A stretch of 64,000 nt of DNA from contig NZ_BNAH01000002.1 of NCBI RefSeq assembly GCF_014653195.1, positions 186,377 to 250,376 of the forward strand, given 5' to 3'. Position numbers and translations under genes: made by a program. Below are positions 34,920 to 44,233 of this stretch, in pieces; within the stretch, counting starts at the first letter, position 1, and every line of letters starts with the position of its first letter. Below the pieces are notes generated by a model. The model saw only the letters and a program-made list of their open reading frames with translations, searched no databases and had not been told where the DNA came from. Origin of the DNA: Thalassotalea profundi (lineage in GTDB: Bacteria; Pseudomonadota; Gammaproteobacteria; Enterobacterales; Alteromonadaceae).

Positions 34920-36284
34920 TTATGAATTTTTCGGTTGCATACTTGCTAAAGTAGAGGCCAACCAAGTACCAGTAGCATTATAAGAAGCAACTGTTGAATC
35001 TAAATATGAAAACTGAGATCTAAGTCGGTCTTCATAATCTCGTAGTTTAGTTTCTAATGCCGTATATTCATCTGCTATACCAGAAACTTGTTTACTTAAT
35101 GCTGTATTTCTAATAGTGAGTGTACCATCACTACCATTATAACTATCAATTAACGTTGTTAATTTTGACGTTACTCCATTAGATGAAGCAAAAATCTCGC
35201 CAACTTCTTGTAAATTAAATTTTAAAGCATCTTCAAGTTTCTCAGTACCACTTTTCATGGTGCCAATACCAATAGGATTAATTTCTAATAGCCCTGTTTT
35301 ATCTATAGTAATACCAATATCTGACAAACTCTTATTACCACCCGTTAGACCACTCACAGTATCTGTAACAATGGTATTTAATTGGGACTTAACTTGACGA
35401 ACATTAGCATCAAACGCTAAAGCACCATTTTCAGCATTTCCCAATGCATCTAAAGTACCACGTAAGGCATTATAGGCATCAACAAACTCATTAATTAATG
35501 TAGATCCGTTCTCTTCATCTTGACTAATTGAGATAACCGCAGGATTCCCCATATTAACAGCTTGTGCAGTGAAAGTGACGTCTTCAATAATATTCTTAAA
35601 CTCATTAGTGTCTTGTTCAACTAAATTACCGTCAACATAGGCACGCGCACTTTTAGCCACATCATTTGCACTTTGTGTGGTATTAGTTGAAATAGCATCT
35701 AAGGAGACATCTGAACTAGAAATGGTTAAATTATTAGCATCACCGGTGGCTGAAGAATTAAAAACAAGATAAGAACCACTTTGTACGTTAATAATATTTG
35801 CAGTAACACCAAAATTACTCGATTGCTCATTAATTTTATCACGAATAGCACTTAAATCATCTGCACCATCAATATCAACATCAAAACTATCTGCTCCTGC
35901 AGTAAATGTTAAAGTACCAGTACCTACAGTATCGGTTGACGCGGCGAATGCGGTGGATTGTCTACGGCTACCCTGAGCTAACTGCTCAACCTCAATAGAA
36001 AAAGAACCATTGCTTGCATAGCCATTGGTTGTTACTGCAACATCTTCAGAGCTTGATTCACTAATTTGTTTATTGAAATCTTCAGGAGAGTTTAATTTTT
36101 TTAAGACCGATTCGAAGTTTGAAAGTGCTGATTTAAACTGACCAACACCAGAAAGCTCAGTAGTTAATCGTTCTTCTTTATTTTGAAGTCGAATTTCTTG
36201 AGGAATTGCTTCAGCATCAATATATGCCGTGATAATGCCTTCTAAATCTAATCCTGAACCTATGCCTGCTGATGTAATATTCAT
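34920..36284 (-). CDS. fliD: FliD, filament cap protein
   Basis: FliD caps the growing filament and folds flagellin subunits. The 454-residue protein starts NITSAGIGSGLDLEGIITAYID, the standard FliD N-terminus. It has the middle domain blocks ALNFVVDAYNALRG-like (here FVDAYNALRGTLDAL) and LSDIGITIDKTGLLEIN, and a C-terminal coiled coil ending near LDSTVASYNATGTWLAS. Length is normal. Operon order is flaG-fliD-fliS-fliT. Confidence 0.95.
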   Translation of the reverse strand: MNITSAGIGSGLDLEGIITAYIDAEAIPQEIRLQNKEERLTTELSGVGQFKSALSNFESVLKKLNSPEDFNKQISESSSEDVAVTTNGYASNGSFSIEVEQLAQGSRRQSTAFAASTDTVGTGTLTFTAGADSFDVDIDGADDLSAIRDKINEQSSNFGVTANIINVQSGSYLVFNSSATGDANNLTISSSDVSLDAISTNTTQSANDVAKSARAYVDGNLVEQDTNEFKNIIEDVTFTAQAVNMGNPAVISISQDEENGSTLINEFVDAYNALRGTLDALGNAENGALAFDANVRQVKSQLNTIVTDTVSGLTGGNKSLSDIGITIDKTGLLEINPIGIGTMKSGTEKLEDALKFNLQEVGEIFASSNGVTSKLTTLIDSYNGSDGTLTIRNTALSKQVSGIADEYTALETKLRDYEDRLRSQFSYLDSTVASYNATGTWLASTLASMQPKNS

Positions 36285-36322
36285 AACAACACCTTTATTA
36301 ATACTTTTGTTGCAAATTGATG

Positions 36323-36763
36323 TTAAACTTTTTCATCAAGAAATATGCCAGATTTCAAGTCAACATCTTGTCTTAATTCTCTAATTTTTTGAGCTAACTT
36401 AACGAGATCTTCCGAAGGAAACTGTTTAATTAATTCTTTACTATCAGAATCGAAAACTTTAATAATGGTTCTGTCCGATTTTTCGTCCATCGAAAAATTG
36501 ACATTACGATTATACATATTCATAAATTCAGATATTTCAGCGAAAGACTCTTCTAGTTCTTCAAGAGATTTTTTTTCTGCTTTTTCAACTTGTATTTCCT
36601 GTACATTTTTAAGCGCTACATTTTCATTGTGAGCTGTTGATGCAGCTCTAGTATGATCTTTACTATTATTAACATCGGCCTCTTGAGTTGCTTTAAAAGT
36701 ATTCGGTGCCATATCCGAAAATTGATTCGTAAGTGGGTTATCCAATGATACAGGCTTAACCAT
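36323..36763 (-). CDS. flaG: FlaG family protein
   Basis: FlaG affects filament length in polar flagella. The 146-residue product has a variable Asn/Ala-rich first half and the conserved FlaG C-terminal half: NVNFSMDEKSDRTIIKVFDSDSKELIKQFPSEDLVKLAQ, shown here in part only as NVNFSMDEKSDRTIIKV and IKQFPSEDLVKLAQK. It is the first gene of the flaG-fliD-fliS-fliT unit, 82 bases after flagellin 1 with a terminator between, so its transcription may come from readthrough or an unseen promoter. Confidence 0.93.
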   Translation of the reverse strand: MVKPVSLDNPLTNQFSDMAPNTFKATQEADVNNSKDHTRAASTAHNENVALKNVQEIQVEKAEKKSLEELEESFAEISEFMNMYNRNVNFSMDEKSDRTIIKVFDSDSKELIKQFPSEDLVKLAQKIRELRQDVDLKSGIFLDEKV

Positions 36764-36791
36764 AATATACTCCTACTAAGTTATAAAACAA

Positions 36792-36816
36792 AATGGCACT
36801 CTATAAGAATGCCATT
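36792..36816 (-). terminator. Terminator after flagellin 1
   Basis: AATGGCA / TGCCATT forms a 7-base stem with an 11-base loop 30 bases after the flagellin 1 stop; on the minus strand it is followed by TTTTG. It probably limits readthrough into flaG. Confidence 0.65.
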
Positions 36817-36845
36817 GTAATATTTTATAAAAAACTTTACCGTTA

Positions 36846-37658
36846 TTATAACAATGACAATGCTATCTGAGGCTGTTGGTTAGCCTGAGCTAACATTGAA
36901 CTAGATGTTTGCTGTAACACCGAACTTCTTGCTAGTCTAGCAGTTTCTGCGGCAAAGTCAGTATCTTCGATACGTGAGCGTGACGCAGATACGTTTTCAG
37001 AGGTAATATCGTTACTGCGAATAATTGATGAAAAACGATTTTGTTTTGCACCTAAGTCGGCACGTACACCATTAACTGTTTTTAATGCTGTATCAATAGC
37101 CCCTATCTGCGCTTGTGCTTTACTAAAGTTTGACACACCAATATCTGCACTTACACCACCGGCGCTTAAATCGGCACTAATTGCAATAGTAATTAATTGA
37201 CCTTTATTCGCTCCAATTTGGAACGCCTCTTGGTAAGAGGTATTCAGTAATTTAACACCACCAAATTCAGTATCTTTGGATATACGCGTTAATTCTGATG
37301 CTAATTCTGTAAATTCAGCATTAAGTGCCGCACGGTCAGATGAATTGTTAGAACCATTTGATGCCTGTACCGCCAAGGTGCGCATACGTTGTAACGCACC
37401 TGTGTATTCATCTAACGCACCCTCAGCCGTTTGCGCTAATGAAATCGCATCATTTGCGTTACGTGAGGCTTGGTTCAAACCATTAATTTGTGCTGTTAAA
37501 CGGCTTGAGATTTGAAGACCAGCTGCATCATCACGTGCACTATTGATACGCTTACCTGATGATAAACGTTGATAGTTATCTGATAAGTCGTTTGTCGAAC
37601 GAGACAACTGACGTTGAGAGTTCAATGATGCGATATTACTATTTACTACTAAAGCCAT
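36846..37658 (-). CDS. fliC: Flagellin 1 (sigma-28 class)
   Basis: One of four tandem flagellins forming the filament. The 270-residue protein keeps the helical D0/D1 domains ([20 protein letters not shown] at the N-terminus; [19 protein letters not shown] at the end) and has almost no central D2/D3 region. Ser/Thr-rich stretches in the middle (about 100-150) are the usual sites of O-linked sugar. The ATG follows AGGAG. A 298-base block at its 5' end is identical to flagellin 3 and a 152-base block near its 3' end is identical to flagellin 2, so the gene looks like a conversion mosaic. It has a sigma-28 box upstream. Confidence 0.96.
   Translation of the reverse strand: MALVVNSNIASLNSQRQLSRSTNDLSDNYQRLSSGKRINSARDDAAGLQISSRLTAQINGLNQASRNANDAISLAQTAEGALDEYTGALQRMRTLAVQASNGSNNSSDRAALNAEFTELASELTRISKDTEFGGVKLLNTSYQEAFQIGANKGQLITIAISADLSAGGVSADIGVSNFSKAQAQIGAIDTALKTVNGVRADLGAKQNRFSSIIRSNDITSENVSASRSRIEDTDFAAETARLARSSVLQQTSSSMLAQANQQPQIALSLL
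36880..37031. repeat. 152-base block identical to 37920-38071 (flagellins 1 and 2)
   Basis: The 3' coding part of flagellin 1 is identical to flagellin 2 over 152 bases, bounded by mismatches at 36879/37919 and 37032/38072. Flagellin 3 differs here at several synonymous positions. It is a second tract with a different partner from the 5' block. Confidence 0.9.
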
Positions 37659-37678
37659 GATAATGCTCCTAGGGGTAA
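37381..37678. repeat. 298-base block identical to 39495-39792 (flagellins 1 and 3)
   Basis: Base-by-base reading shows the first ~278 coding bases and 20 leader bases of flagellin 1 to be identical to flagellin 3, bounded by single mismatches (37380/39494 and 37679/39793). Flagellin 2 differs at many synonymous sites in the same stretch. This is a gene conversion or recent duplication tract. Confidence 0.9.
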
Positions 37679-37738
37679 CAACCCATACGGTTAGTTAATT
37701 TATCAGGCTCGTCTCACAACTCACCCTCTCTTATCCCT

Positions 37739-37765
37739 TTATCGGACACATCAAACTTTTCTTTA
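37739..37765 (-). promoter_or_regulatory. Sigma-28 promoter of flagellin 1
   Basis: On the minus strand TAAA (37762-37765), exactly 15 bases, then TCCGATAA (37739-37746), one base off the FliA consensus TAAA-N15-GCCGATAA. It is 81 bases before the start codon. Confidence 0.85.
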
Positions 37766-37841
37766 ATATTTTTTATAAAAAAAGTTTAATAAATACACAA
37801 AAGTTTATAACTATTTGATTAAAAATAATTTATTTTTTATA

Positions 37842-37869
37842 AAAAAGGCACTCAATAGAGTGCCTTTTT
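37842..37869 (-). terminator. Terminator after flagellin 2
   Basis: AAAAAGGCACTC / GAGTGCCTTTTT is a perfect 12-base stem with a 4-base loop 16 bases after the flagellin 2 stop, with T run on the minus strand. It is a classic intrinsic terminator. Confidence 0.88.
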
Positions 37870-37885
37870 ATTTTTATCGTCGTAA

Positions 37886-38704
37886 TTATAACAATGATAA
37901 TGCTATTTGAGGCTGTTGATTAGCCTGAGCTAACATTGAACTAGATGTTTGCTGTAACACCGAACTTCTTGCTAGTCTAGCAGTTTCTGCGGCAAAGTCA
38001 GTATCTTCGATACGTGAGCGTGACGCAGATACGTTTTCAGAGGTAATATCGTTACTGCGAATAATTGATGAGAAACGGTTTTGCTTAGCACCTAAGTCAG
38101 CTCGTACCCCATTGACGGTTTTAAGCGCAGCATCAATTTGAACAAGCATAGATTGGGCGTGAGTAAAAGTAGAAATACCTACAGAAACAGCAACACCAGC
38201 AGCACTAGCTTGTAAATTATCATCAATCTCAATAGTGATTAATTGTCCTTTGTTGGCGCCAATTTGAAAATCTTCTTTATAACTACTATTAAGTAACTTA
38301 ACGCCACCAAACTCTGTATCATTTGAAATTCGAGTTAATTCATCTGTTAATTCTTTATACTCGGCATTAAGTGCCGCACGGTCATCTGCGTTGTTTGACC
38401 CATTTGATGCCTGTACCGCCAAGGTGCGCATACGTTGTAACGCACCTGTGTATTCATCTAATGCACCTTCAGCCGTTTGCGCTAATGAAATCGCATCATT
38501 TGCGTTACGTGAGGCTTGGTTCAAACCATTAATTTGTGCTGTTAAACGGCTTGAAATTTGAAGGCCTGCTGCATCATCACGTGCACTATTGATACGCTTA
38601 CCTGATGATAAACGTTGATAGTTATCTGATAAGTCGTTTGTCGAACGTGACAACTGACGTTGAGAGTTTAATGATGCTATATTACTGTTGACGACTAAAG
38701 CCAT
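37886..38704 (-). CDS. fliC: Flagellin 2 (sigma-28 class)
   Basis: The 272-residue flagellin has the same N- and C-terminal D0/D1 domains as flagellin 1. It differs mainly in a short central stretch (about residues 105-200: [20 protein letters not shown], then [12 protein letters not shown] and DDNLQASAAGVAVSVGIST). The centre contains few extra residues, so the exposed surface must be carried by loops and glycans. It has its own sigma-28 promoter and terminator and is therefore a single-gene unit. The C-terminal coding part shares a 152-base identical block with flagellin 1. Confidence 0.96.
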   Translation of the reverse strand: MALVVNSNIASLNSQRQLSRSTNDLSDNYQRLSSGKRINSARDDAAGLQISSRLTAQINGLNQASRNANDAISLAQTAEGALDEYTGALQRMRTLAVQASNGSNNADDRAALNAEYKELTDELTRISNDTEFGGVKLLNSSYKEDFQIGANKGQLITIEIDDNLQASAAGVAVSVGISTFTHAQSMLVQIDAALKTVNGVRADLGAKQNRFSSIIRSNDITSENVSASRSRIEDTDFAAETARLARSSVLQQTSSSMLAQANQQPQIALSLL

Positions 38705-38782
38705 GTTAATGCTCCCTGGGCTACATACCCGTTAGGTTAGTAAATCATTGAGTATTTTGTACAACTCACCTTTATAAACACG

Positions 38783-38809
38783 TTATCGGTTAGACAATGT
38801 ATTTCTTTA
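38783..38809 (-). promoter_or_regulatory. Sigma-28 promoter of flagellin 2
   Basis: TAAA (38806-38809), 15 bases, then ACCGATAA (38783-38790) on the minus strand, matching the FliA consensus at all but one base. It lies 79 bases before the start codon. Confidence 0.85.
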
Positions 38810-38907
38810 ATCTTTTTAGCAAAAAATCAAAAATAATTTTAATTACGCGTTTTTGCTGTTGAACTTAAACCACTTCAAATAATTATTAATTTTTAAGTTA
38901 AAAAAAA

Positions 38908-38931
38908 AATGGCACTCTATTGAGTACCATT
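38908..38931 (-). terminator. Terminator after flagellin 3
   Basis: AATGGCACTC / GAGTACCATT forms a 10-base stem with one mismatch and a 4-base loop; on the minus strand it is followed by a run of nine Ts. It lies 29 bases after the flagellin 3 stop and resembles the hairpin after flagellin 1. Confidence 0.78.
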
Positions 38932-38959
38932 ATATTGCTCTACGGTTGACTCATTGTAG

Positions 38960-39772
38960 CTATAATAATGACAGCGCTATTTGAGGTTGTTGATTAGCCT
39001 GCGCTAACATTGAGCTTGATGTCTGTTGTAATACTGAGCTTCTAGCTAGTTTCGCTGTTTCCGCTGCAAAATCAGTATCTTCAATACGTGAGCGTGAGGC
39101 AGATACATTTTCTGAGGTAATATCATTACTTCGAATAATTGATGAAAAACGGTTTTGCTTAGCACCTAAGTCAGCTCGTACACCATTAACGGTTTTAAGC
39201 GCAGCATCTATTTTAGTCAACATTGACTGTGCACCTGTGAAAGTAGCTACACCACCGGCTACACTTACAGCGCCAGCAGTTAAATCTTTACTGATCTCAA
39301 TAGTGATTAACTGCCCTTTATTGGCACCAATTTGGAAAGCTTCTTTGTAGTTACTATCAAGTAATTTAACACCACCAAACTCTGTATCATTTGAAATTCG
39401 AGTTAATTCATCTGTTAATTCTTTATACTCAGCATTAAGTGCTGCACGATCATCTGCATTGTTTGATCCATTTGATGCTTGTACCGCCAAGGTACGCATA
39501 CGTTGTAACGCACCTGTGTATTCATCTAACGCACCCTCAGCCGTTTGCGCTAATGAAATCGCATCATTTGCGTTACGTGAGGCTTGGTTCAAACCATTAA
39601 TTTGTGCTGTTAAACGGCTTGAGATTTGAAGACCAGCTGCATCATCACGTGCACTATTGATACGCTTACCTGATGATAAACGTTGATAGTTATCTGATAA
39701 GTCGTTTGTCGAACGAGACAACTGACGTTGAGAGTTCAATGATGCGATATTACTATTTACTACTAAAGCCAT
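38960..39772 (-). CDS. fliC: Flagellin 3 (sigma-28 class)
   Basis: The 270-residue flagellin is nearly identical to flagellins 1 and 2 in the terminal domains and differs around residues 125-185 ([34 protein letters not shown]). Its first 290 or so coding and leader bases are identical to flagellin 1, including AGGAG and the start codon context. One visible C-terminal change is AETAKLARSS instead of [10 protein letters not shown]. It has its own sigma-28 box and terminator. Confidence 0.96.
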   Translation of the reverse strand: MALVVNSNIASLNSQRQLSRSTNDLSDNYQRLSSGKRINSARDDAAGLQISSRLTAQINGLNQASRNANDAISLAQTAEGALDEYTGALQRMRTLAVQASNGSNNADDRAALNAEYKELTDELTRISNDTEFGGVKLLDSNYKEAFQIGANKGQLITIEISKDLTAGAVSVAGGVATFTGAQSMLTKIDAALKTVNGVRADLGAKQNRFSSIIRSNDITSENVSASRSRIEDTDFAAETAKLARSSVLQQTSSSMLAQANQQPQIALSLL

Positions 39773-39852
39773 GATAATGCTCCTAGGGGTAAAGACCCAT
39801 TCAGTTACTTAAACTATGAGGCGCGTTTAACAACTCACCTTTCTTGAGAACT

Positions 39853-39879
39853 TTATCGGACAGTAAAAATAAATCTTTA
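39853..39879 (-). promoter_or_regulatory. Sigma-28 promoter of flagellin 3
   Basis: TAAA (39876-39879), 15 bases, TCCGATAA (39853-39860) on the minus strand. Same arrangement and leader length (81 bases) as for flagellin 1. Confidence 0.85.
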
Positions 39880-39944
39880 ATTTTTTCCCTGAAAAATATG
39901 ATAAAAAATCAAAAAACAGCTCAATCCGCTGTTTATTAAGATAA

Positions 39945-39970
39945 AAAAAACCCTCAGAAGAGGGTTTTTT
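39945..39970 (-). terminator. Terminator after flagellin 4
   Basis: AAAAAACCCTC / GAGGGTTTTTT is a perfect 11-base stem with a 4-base loop and T run. A second smaller hairpin (AAACAGC / GCTGTTT, 39914-39934) follows immediately. It separates flagellin 4 from the sigma-28 box of flagellin 3. Confidence 0.9.
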
Positions 39971-40004
39971 AAGCTAAAAATGTAAATTTATGAACTATTT
40001 TTAA

Positions 40005-40820
40005 CTATTGTAATAACTGTAAGGCTATTTGTGGTTGTTGATTTGCCTGTGCCAACATCGAGCTAGAGGCTTGTTGCAATACAGAAGAGCGAGCTAGCTT
40101 AGCTGTTTCAGAGGCATAGTCAGTATCTTCTATTCTTGAACGTGATGCTGATACGTTTTCTGATGTATTATCATTACTACGAATAACAGACGAAAAGCGA
40201 TTTTGCTTAGCACCTAAATCAGCTCGAACGCTGTTAACCGTTTTTAATGCTTCATCGATTTTGGCAATAACAGATTGTGCCTTGGTAAAAGTAGATACAC
40301 CTTGTGAAACACTCACACCACCTGCACTCAATTTCTTACTAATTGTTATAGTAATTAATTGTCCCTTATTAGCACCAATTTGAAATGCTTCTTGATAACT
40401 ACTATCGAGTAGCTTAACACCACCAAATTCGGTATCATTCGTTATACGCGTTAGCTCTGTTGAAAGCTCTTGAAACTCAGCATTCAAAGCAGCACGGTCA
40501 CCAGTGTTGTTTGAACCATTCGAAGCTTGTACTGCAAGTGTACGCATACGGTGTAATGCATTGGTATATTCATCTAATGCACCTTCAGCTGTTTGCGCTA
40601 AAGAAATACCATCGTTAGCGTTACGAGAAGCTTGGTTTAACCCATTAATTTGTGCCGTTAAGCGGCTCGAAATTTGTAAACCCGCGGCATCATCTTTTGC
40701 GCTATTAATACGTTTACCAGAAGATAAACGCTGATAATTTTCACCTAAGTCATTTGTTGAACGATTCAACTGACGTTGAGCATTTAATGATGAGATATTA
40801 CTATTTACGACTAAAGCCAT
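40005..40820 (-). CDS. fliC: Flagellin 4 (sigma-54 class, most divergent)
   Basis: The 271-residue flagellin is the most different of the four: SNISSLNAQRQLNRSTNDLG at the start, [38 protein letters not shown] and the end IALQLLQ. The start is set at 40820 because AGGAG lies 9 bases upstream; the ATG three codons earlier has the site directly against it. Upstream is a sigma-54 box and no sigma-28 box, so it is the counterpart of Vibrio FlaA, the flagellin made before sigma-28 is released. It is probably the essential proximal flagellin, by analogy. Confidence 0.95.
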   Translation of the reverse strand: MALVVNSNISSLNAQRQLNRSTNDLGENYQRLSSGKRINSAKDDAAGLQISSRLTAQINGLNQASRNANDGISLAQTAEGALDEYTNALHRMRTLAVQASNGSNNTGDRAALNAEFQELSTELTRITNDTEFGGVKLLDSSYQEAFQIGANKGQLITITISKKLSAGGVSVSQGVSTFTKAQSVIAKIDEALKTVNSVRADLGAKQNRFSSVIRSNDNTSENVSASRSRIEDTDYASETAKLARSSVLQQASSSMLAQANQQPQIALQLLQ

Positions 40821-40935
40821 TGCTATCATCTCCTAAGTTATAGGGAGTGGCTCAAATCCTGATAACAATCGTTACTTAGAACCACTTATACAAAATATTG
40901 TCACTGTGTTGCCACGGTGCAGTCTCTGTATAAAA

Positions 40936-40951
40936 AGCATACTTTGTGCCA
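40936..40951 (-). promoter_or_regulatory. Sigma-54 promoter of flagellin 4
   Basis: The minus strand reads TGGCACAAAGTATGCT, with the -24 half perfect and one deviation in the -12 half, correct spacing. It lies about 115 bases before the start codon, between flgL and flagellin 4. Confidence 0.78.
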
Positions 40952-40960
40952 ACTTTAATT

Positions 40961-42166
40961 TTATATGTAATTAAATAGACTTAGGCCTTTTATTTGAATA
41001 AAGGTTTGCTGCGCTGCTTGTAAAGCAACTTGTGATTGTTCAAAGGTTGAAATCGCTTTTGCAAAATCTAGATCCTCAATGTTAGATCGTCCAGAAGCTA
41101 AGTTTAATGCGGCTTCCGCATGACTGTTATCTTGAGTCTCTATAAGTTTTAAACGTACACCAGCTTCAGTTCTGCGAGAAGTAGTGTGATTCAAAGCTTG
41201 GTTAAGTTGTGTCAGAATATCTCCATAATCAACGTTATGTTGTACAGTATTTACTGGTGAAGCCCCTACATTCATCCAATCGATCGCCGCTTTAATAGTA
41301 TCAAAAATACTAATATCTTTTTCTGGGGTCATATCAAATTCATCACCCGGCAATGGATTGCCACTTAGCTCAACTTCAATACCGTTAAAGGCAATGGTTT
41401 GCCCAGCGGTATATGTTGCAGTATTGTATACCACTACACCATTACCATCAGTAACCGTTAAATCAGTGGTTGACGTAAACGAAAACTTATAGTCAGGTGG
41501 ATTAGTTGCAGGATCATAACTACTTGGAGTAGCAATAACAGCTCGGTTTAACGCAATACCTGAAGTATTATTAATATAATTAGCTTTAAAGTCACCAATA
41601 GCATTCTCTACATTTTGAAATGCATCATCACCTGCCTGGTTAATATCAACCATGACATTTTTGGCTATTTGTAACTCACGAGTACCATTGTCTCCTAAAT
41701 AGCTAACATTGTTACCAGGATGTAAAGAGAAAGGTTTTTGATCTATTTGATAACCAGAAAAAATATACCCCCCCGTTTCATCTTTAGTATTTGCTATATC
41801 AAGCATTTGATTCAAGCTATTCGTTGCTAGATCGGCAAGTGATTTAAGATCAGAGTCAGCCAAAGTACCATTATTAGCATTAATAAATAATGTTTTGAGC
41901 TCTTGCATTAAACTTTCAGCATTAGCAAACGATGTTTCTTGTAAACTATTACGATTTTTTGCTTGAGTAAGATTTCGCTGATATTTATCAATGTTGGTTA
42001 ATTCATCTTTATAGCCAGATAATGTGCCGAATGTGACAGGATCATCTTTAGCTGTAAGTACTCGCTTACCTGATGATATATATTTCATTTGATCATTTAG
42101 CATCGATTGCTTAGTACTTAACTGCTGACTACTTTGAAAATAAAACTGTTGTGTGGAAACTCGCAT
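40961..42166 (-). CDS. flgL: FlgL, hook-filament junction protein
   Basis: FlgL (HAP3) joins FlgK to the first flagellin. The 401-residue protein has a flagellin-like N-terminal domain (STQQFYFQSSQQLSTKQSML, ISSGKRVLTAKDDPVTFG) and C-terminal domain (SNIEDLDFAKAISTFEQSQ, ending KGLSLFNYI). It follows flgK by 10 bases and ends the flgF-to-flgL run, just before the flagellin 4 promoter. Confidence 0.95.
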   Translation of the reverse strand: MRVSTQQFYFQSSQQLSTKQSMLNDQMKYISSGKRVLTAKDDPVTFGTLSGYKDELTNIDKYQRNLTQAKNRNSLQETSFANAESLMQELKTLFINANNGTLADSDLKSLADLATNSLNQMLDIANTKDETGGYIFSGYQIDQKPFSLHPGNNVSYLGDNGTRELQIAKNVMVDINQAGDDAFQNVENAIGDFKANYINNTSGIALNRAVIATPSSYDPATNPPDYKFSFTSTTDLTVTDGNGVVVYNTATYTAGQTIAFNGIEVELSGNPLPGDEFDMTPEKDISIFDTIKAAIDWMNVGASPVNTVQHNVDYGDILTQLNQALNHTTSRRTEAGVRLKLIETQDNSHAEAALNLASGRSNIEDLDFAKAISTFEQSQVALQAAQQTFIQIKGLSLFNYI

Positions 42167-42176
42167 TAGTTAACTC

Positions 42177-44177
42177 CTAGCGTACAGCATTTAATATGGT
42201 GTCAAACAGAGTGTTTGCCGTAGATATAATTTGTGAGGCCGCTTGATATGCCTGTTGAAACTTCAACATGTTGGCAGCTTCTTCGTCTAGGTTTACCCCT
42301 GAAATTTCTTGATTTCGATTGAAGGCTTGTGTGTATAATGATTCGGCTGTGCTGGCAACCAACTCCGCAGACTTTGCTTTAGAGCCAACCCCCGCAATTG
42401 ATATTGCCATACCCTGACCAAATGTTTCTTTACCATTATTTAATATGCCTTGCTCTTGAGTTAACGCCATTTGTACTGCGTTATCACCATTACCTATTCC
42501 AAAGGCATCGACAATTGTATAGGTTTCACGAGCTAATGAGCCTTGCCCAATAGGATCTCCTCCAATCTCAATTTGAAAAGCAGGGCTCGATGGCAAAGGA
42601 GGTAAATCAACTAAAGCACTGCTCCCTGAGGCAAAAGTACCTGTGGAAATAGTAGGAGCTGGTGGTGGGTTACCAGAGTCATACACACGATATGTATAAG
42701 TACCAGGGGCACTTTCATAAACATCTACAGTCAATCCTGAATTTAATGTATCTGTAAAATTACGCGCTGCAACAGGGTCATAAACCTCTGAAATACTCAT
42801 AAAGCCATCGCTAACATTATTTTCAGAGGTTTTAACTTCAACTGCTGAACTGGCTGCAATCCCCAGCTCACTGGTTAAAGTCACTTTCATTAATGCAGAG
42901 CTATTTTCACCTGGTCGAATAACAAAGACATCATCTGCCACTGGAGCACCAGAGTCGATAACAAAATCAAACCCTTGTCCTGAATCATATCGATTAGGTG
43001 GTGTTAATGTTAGCACTGTAGATGAAAGGGTATTCATATTGGTCATCACGTAGTTAGTACCATCGTATTTAACCTGATACTCATCAGTAGTAAGTAGACC
43101 TAAATCGGTAATTTCTACGCTGGCAGATACCGTGCCGTTATTTTTACTAGGGGTCAACACACGTCCTTCCATTAACGCGGTAGTATTAATATCAGTAAAT
43201 AGGTTTAACCCTTGCTGCTCATTTAAATCTAAACCTTTGTTTTGTGCCGAATTTAATGAGTGAGAAATAGCCATAGCTAAACGGTCTATATCCGCTCTAG
43301 TTTCGGCCAAGTGCTCATCTCGAAATTCCATTTTTGCAGCCAACGCCCCACCAAGTACAGCACCATTCAGTGCCACGGTGCTATTAGGACCTGAAATTTG
43401 TAATTCTGTTTTTAACGGATCTGGATCGCCAGCACGAACACTTAAAGATAAAGGGGTAATACCAGCGACTAAAGTAGCGCCGCTACCAATCATTACTGTC
43501 ATCACGCCATTTTGATCTTCAATGGCCGATACATTGGTATATTCACCTAACTCATGAATTAATTGGTCTCTTTTATCAAGTACATCATTAGGTTGGCCAT
43601 TTGTGGTAATGCCTGAATCTGTAAGTACTTGCTCATTAATTTTAGCTATTTCGAATGATATTTGAGATATTTTCGAAACCATTTGTTCTATTTCGCCATT
43701 AACTGATTTTTCAAGTTGATCAAAATTTTGACTCAACGAACGAAAATCACTGGCTAATATATTAGCTTGGCTTAGGGCTATGCTTCTCAGGCCTAAATCA
43801 CTCGGATTGTCGGCAATACCATTCATAGTTTGATAAAAGCTATCAATACCATTCATCACTGAGGTACCTGCTGTGCTCATCACTTGATTTAAATTGGTTA
43901 AATCTTTATGTAATGTGTCTGCGTTGCCTAAGTTACTTTGATTAATTAATTGCTCTTTATAAGCAAATTGATCATATATTCGAACAATATCATCGACATA
44001 AGTACCGGTTCCTATGTAATTTCCACCGTAATTATGACCTAATAATGTGTTCTGTTCAGTGCGCTGACGGTTGTAGCCTTCAGTATTCACGTTGGCAATA
44101 TTATGCCCTGTGGTAGCTAACTGTTGTTGAGCAGCCAATAGCCCACTCACACCGGTTTGATACAAACTAACTGTCAT
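42177..44177 (-). CDS. flgK: FlgK, hook-filament junction protein
   Basis: FlgK (HAP1) is the first junction protein on the hook. The 666 residues start YQTGVSGLLAAQQQLATTGHNIANVNTEGYNRQR-type (shown in part: LLAAQQQLATTGHNIANV) and end with the rod/hook C-terminal motif NLDEEAANMLKFQQAYQAAS. The central domains (about 250-560) are long and Gly/Pro/Ser-rich, surface-exposed and variable in the family. It lies 56 bases after flgJ. Confidence 0.95.
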   Translation of the reverse strand: MTVSLYQTGVSGLLAAQQQLATTGHNIANVNTEGYNRQRTEQNTLLGHNYGGNYIGTGTYVDDIVRIYDQFAYKEQLINQSNLGNADTLHKDLTNLNQVMSTAGTSVMNGIDSFYQTMNGIADNPSDLGLRSIALSQANILASDFRSLSQNFDQLEKSVNGEIEQMVSKISQISFEIAKINEQVLTDSGITTNGQPNDVLDKRDQLIHELGEYTNVSAIEDQNGVMTVMIGSGATLVAGITPLSLSVRAGDPDPLKTELQISGPNSTVALNGAVLGGALAAKMEFRDEHLAETRADIDRLAMAISHSLNSAQNKGLDLNEQQGLNLFTDINTTALMEGRVLTPSKNNGTVSASVEITDLGLLTTDEYQVKYDGTNYVMTNMNTLSSTVLTLTPPNRYDSGQGFDFVIDSGAPVADDVFVIRPGENSSALMKVTLTSELGIAASSAVEVKTSENNVSDGFMSISEVYDPVAARNFTDTLNSGLTVDVYESAPGTYTYRVYDSGNPPPAPTISTGTFASGSSALVDLPPLPSSPAFQIEIGGDPIGQGSLARETYTIVDAFGIGNGDNAVQMALTQEQGILNNGKETFGQGMAISIAGVGSKAKSAELVASTAESLYTQAFNRNQEISGVNLDEEAANMLKFQQAYQAASQIISTANTLFDTILNAVR

Positions 44178-44233
44178 GACTTACACTCCTACAAGCGCAC
44201 CTAAACTAACTATTTGATAGTAAATAAAATTAA

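Noticed and set aside
36846..40829. Flagellin repeats as a possible mobile element or CRISPR-like array
   Set aside because: The repeats are the conserved ends of four intact flagellin genes with their own promoters and terminators; no transposase or short regular spacer pattern is present.
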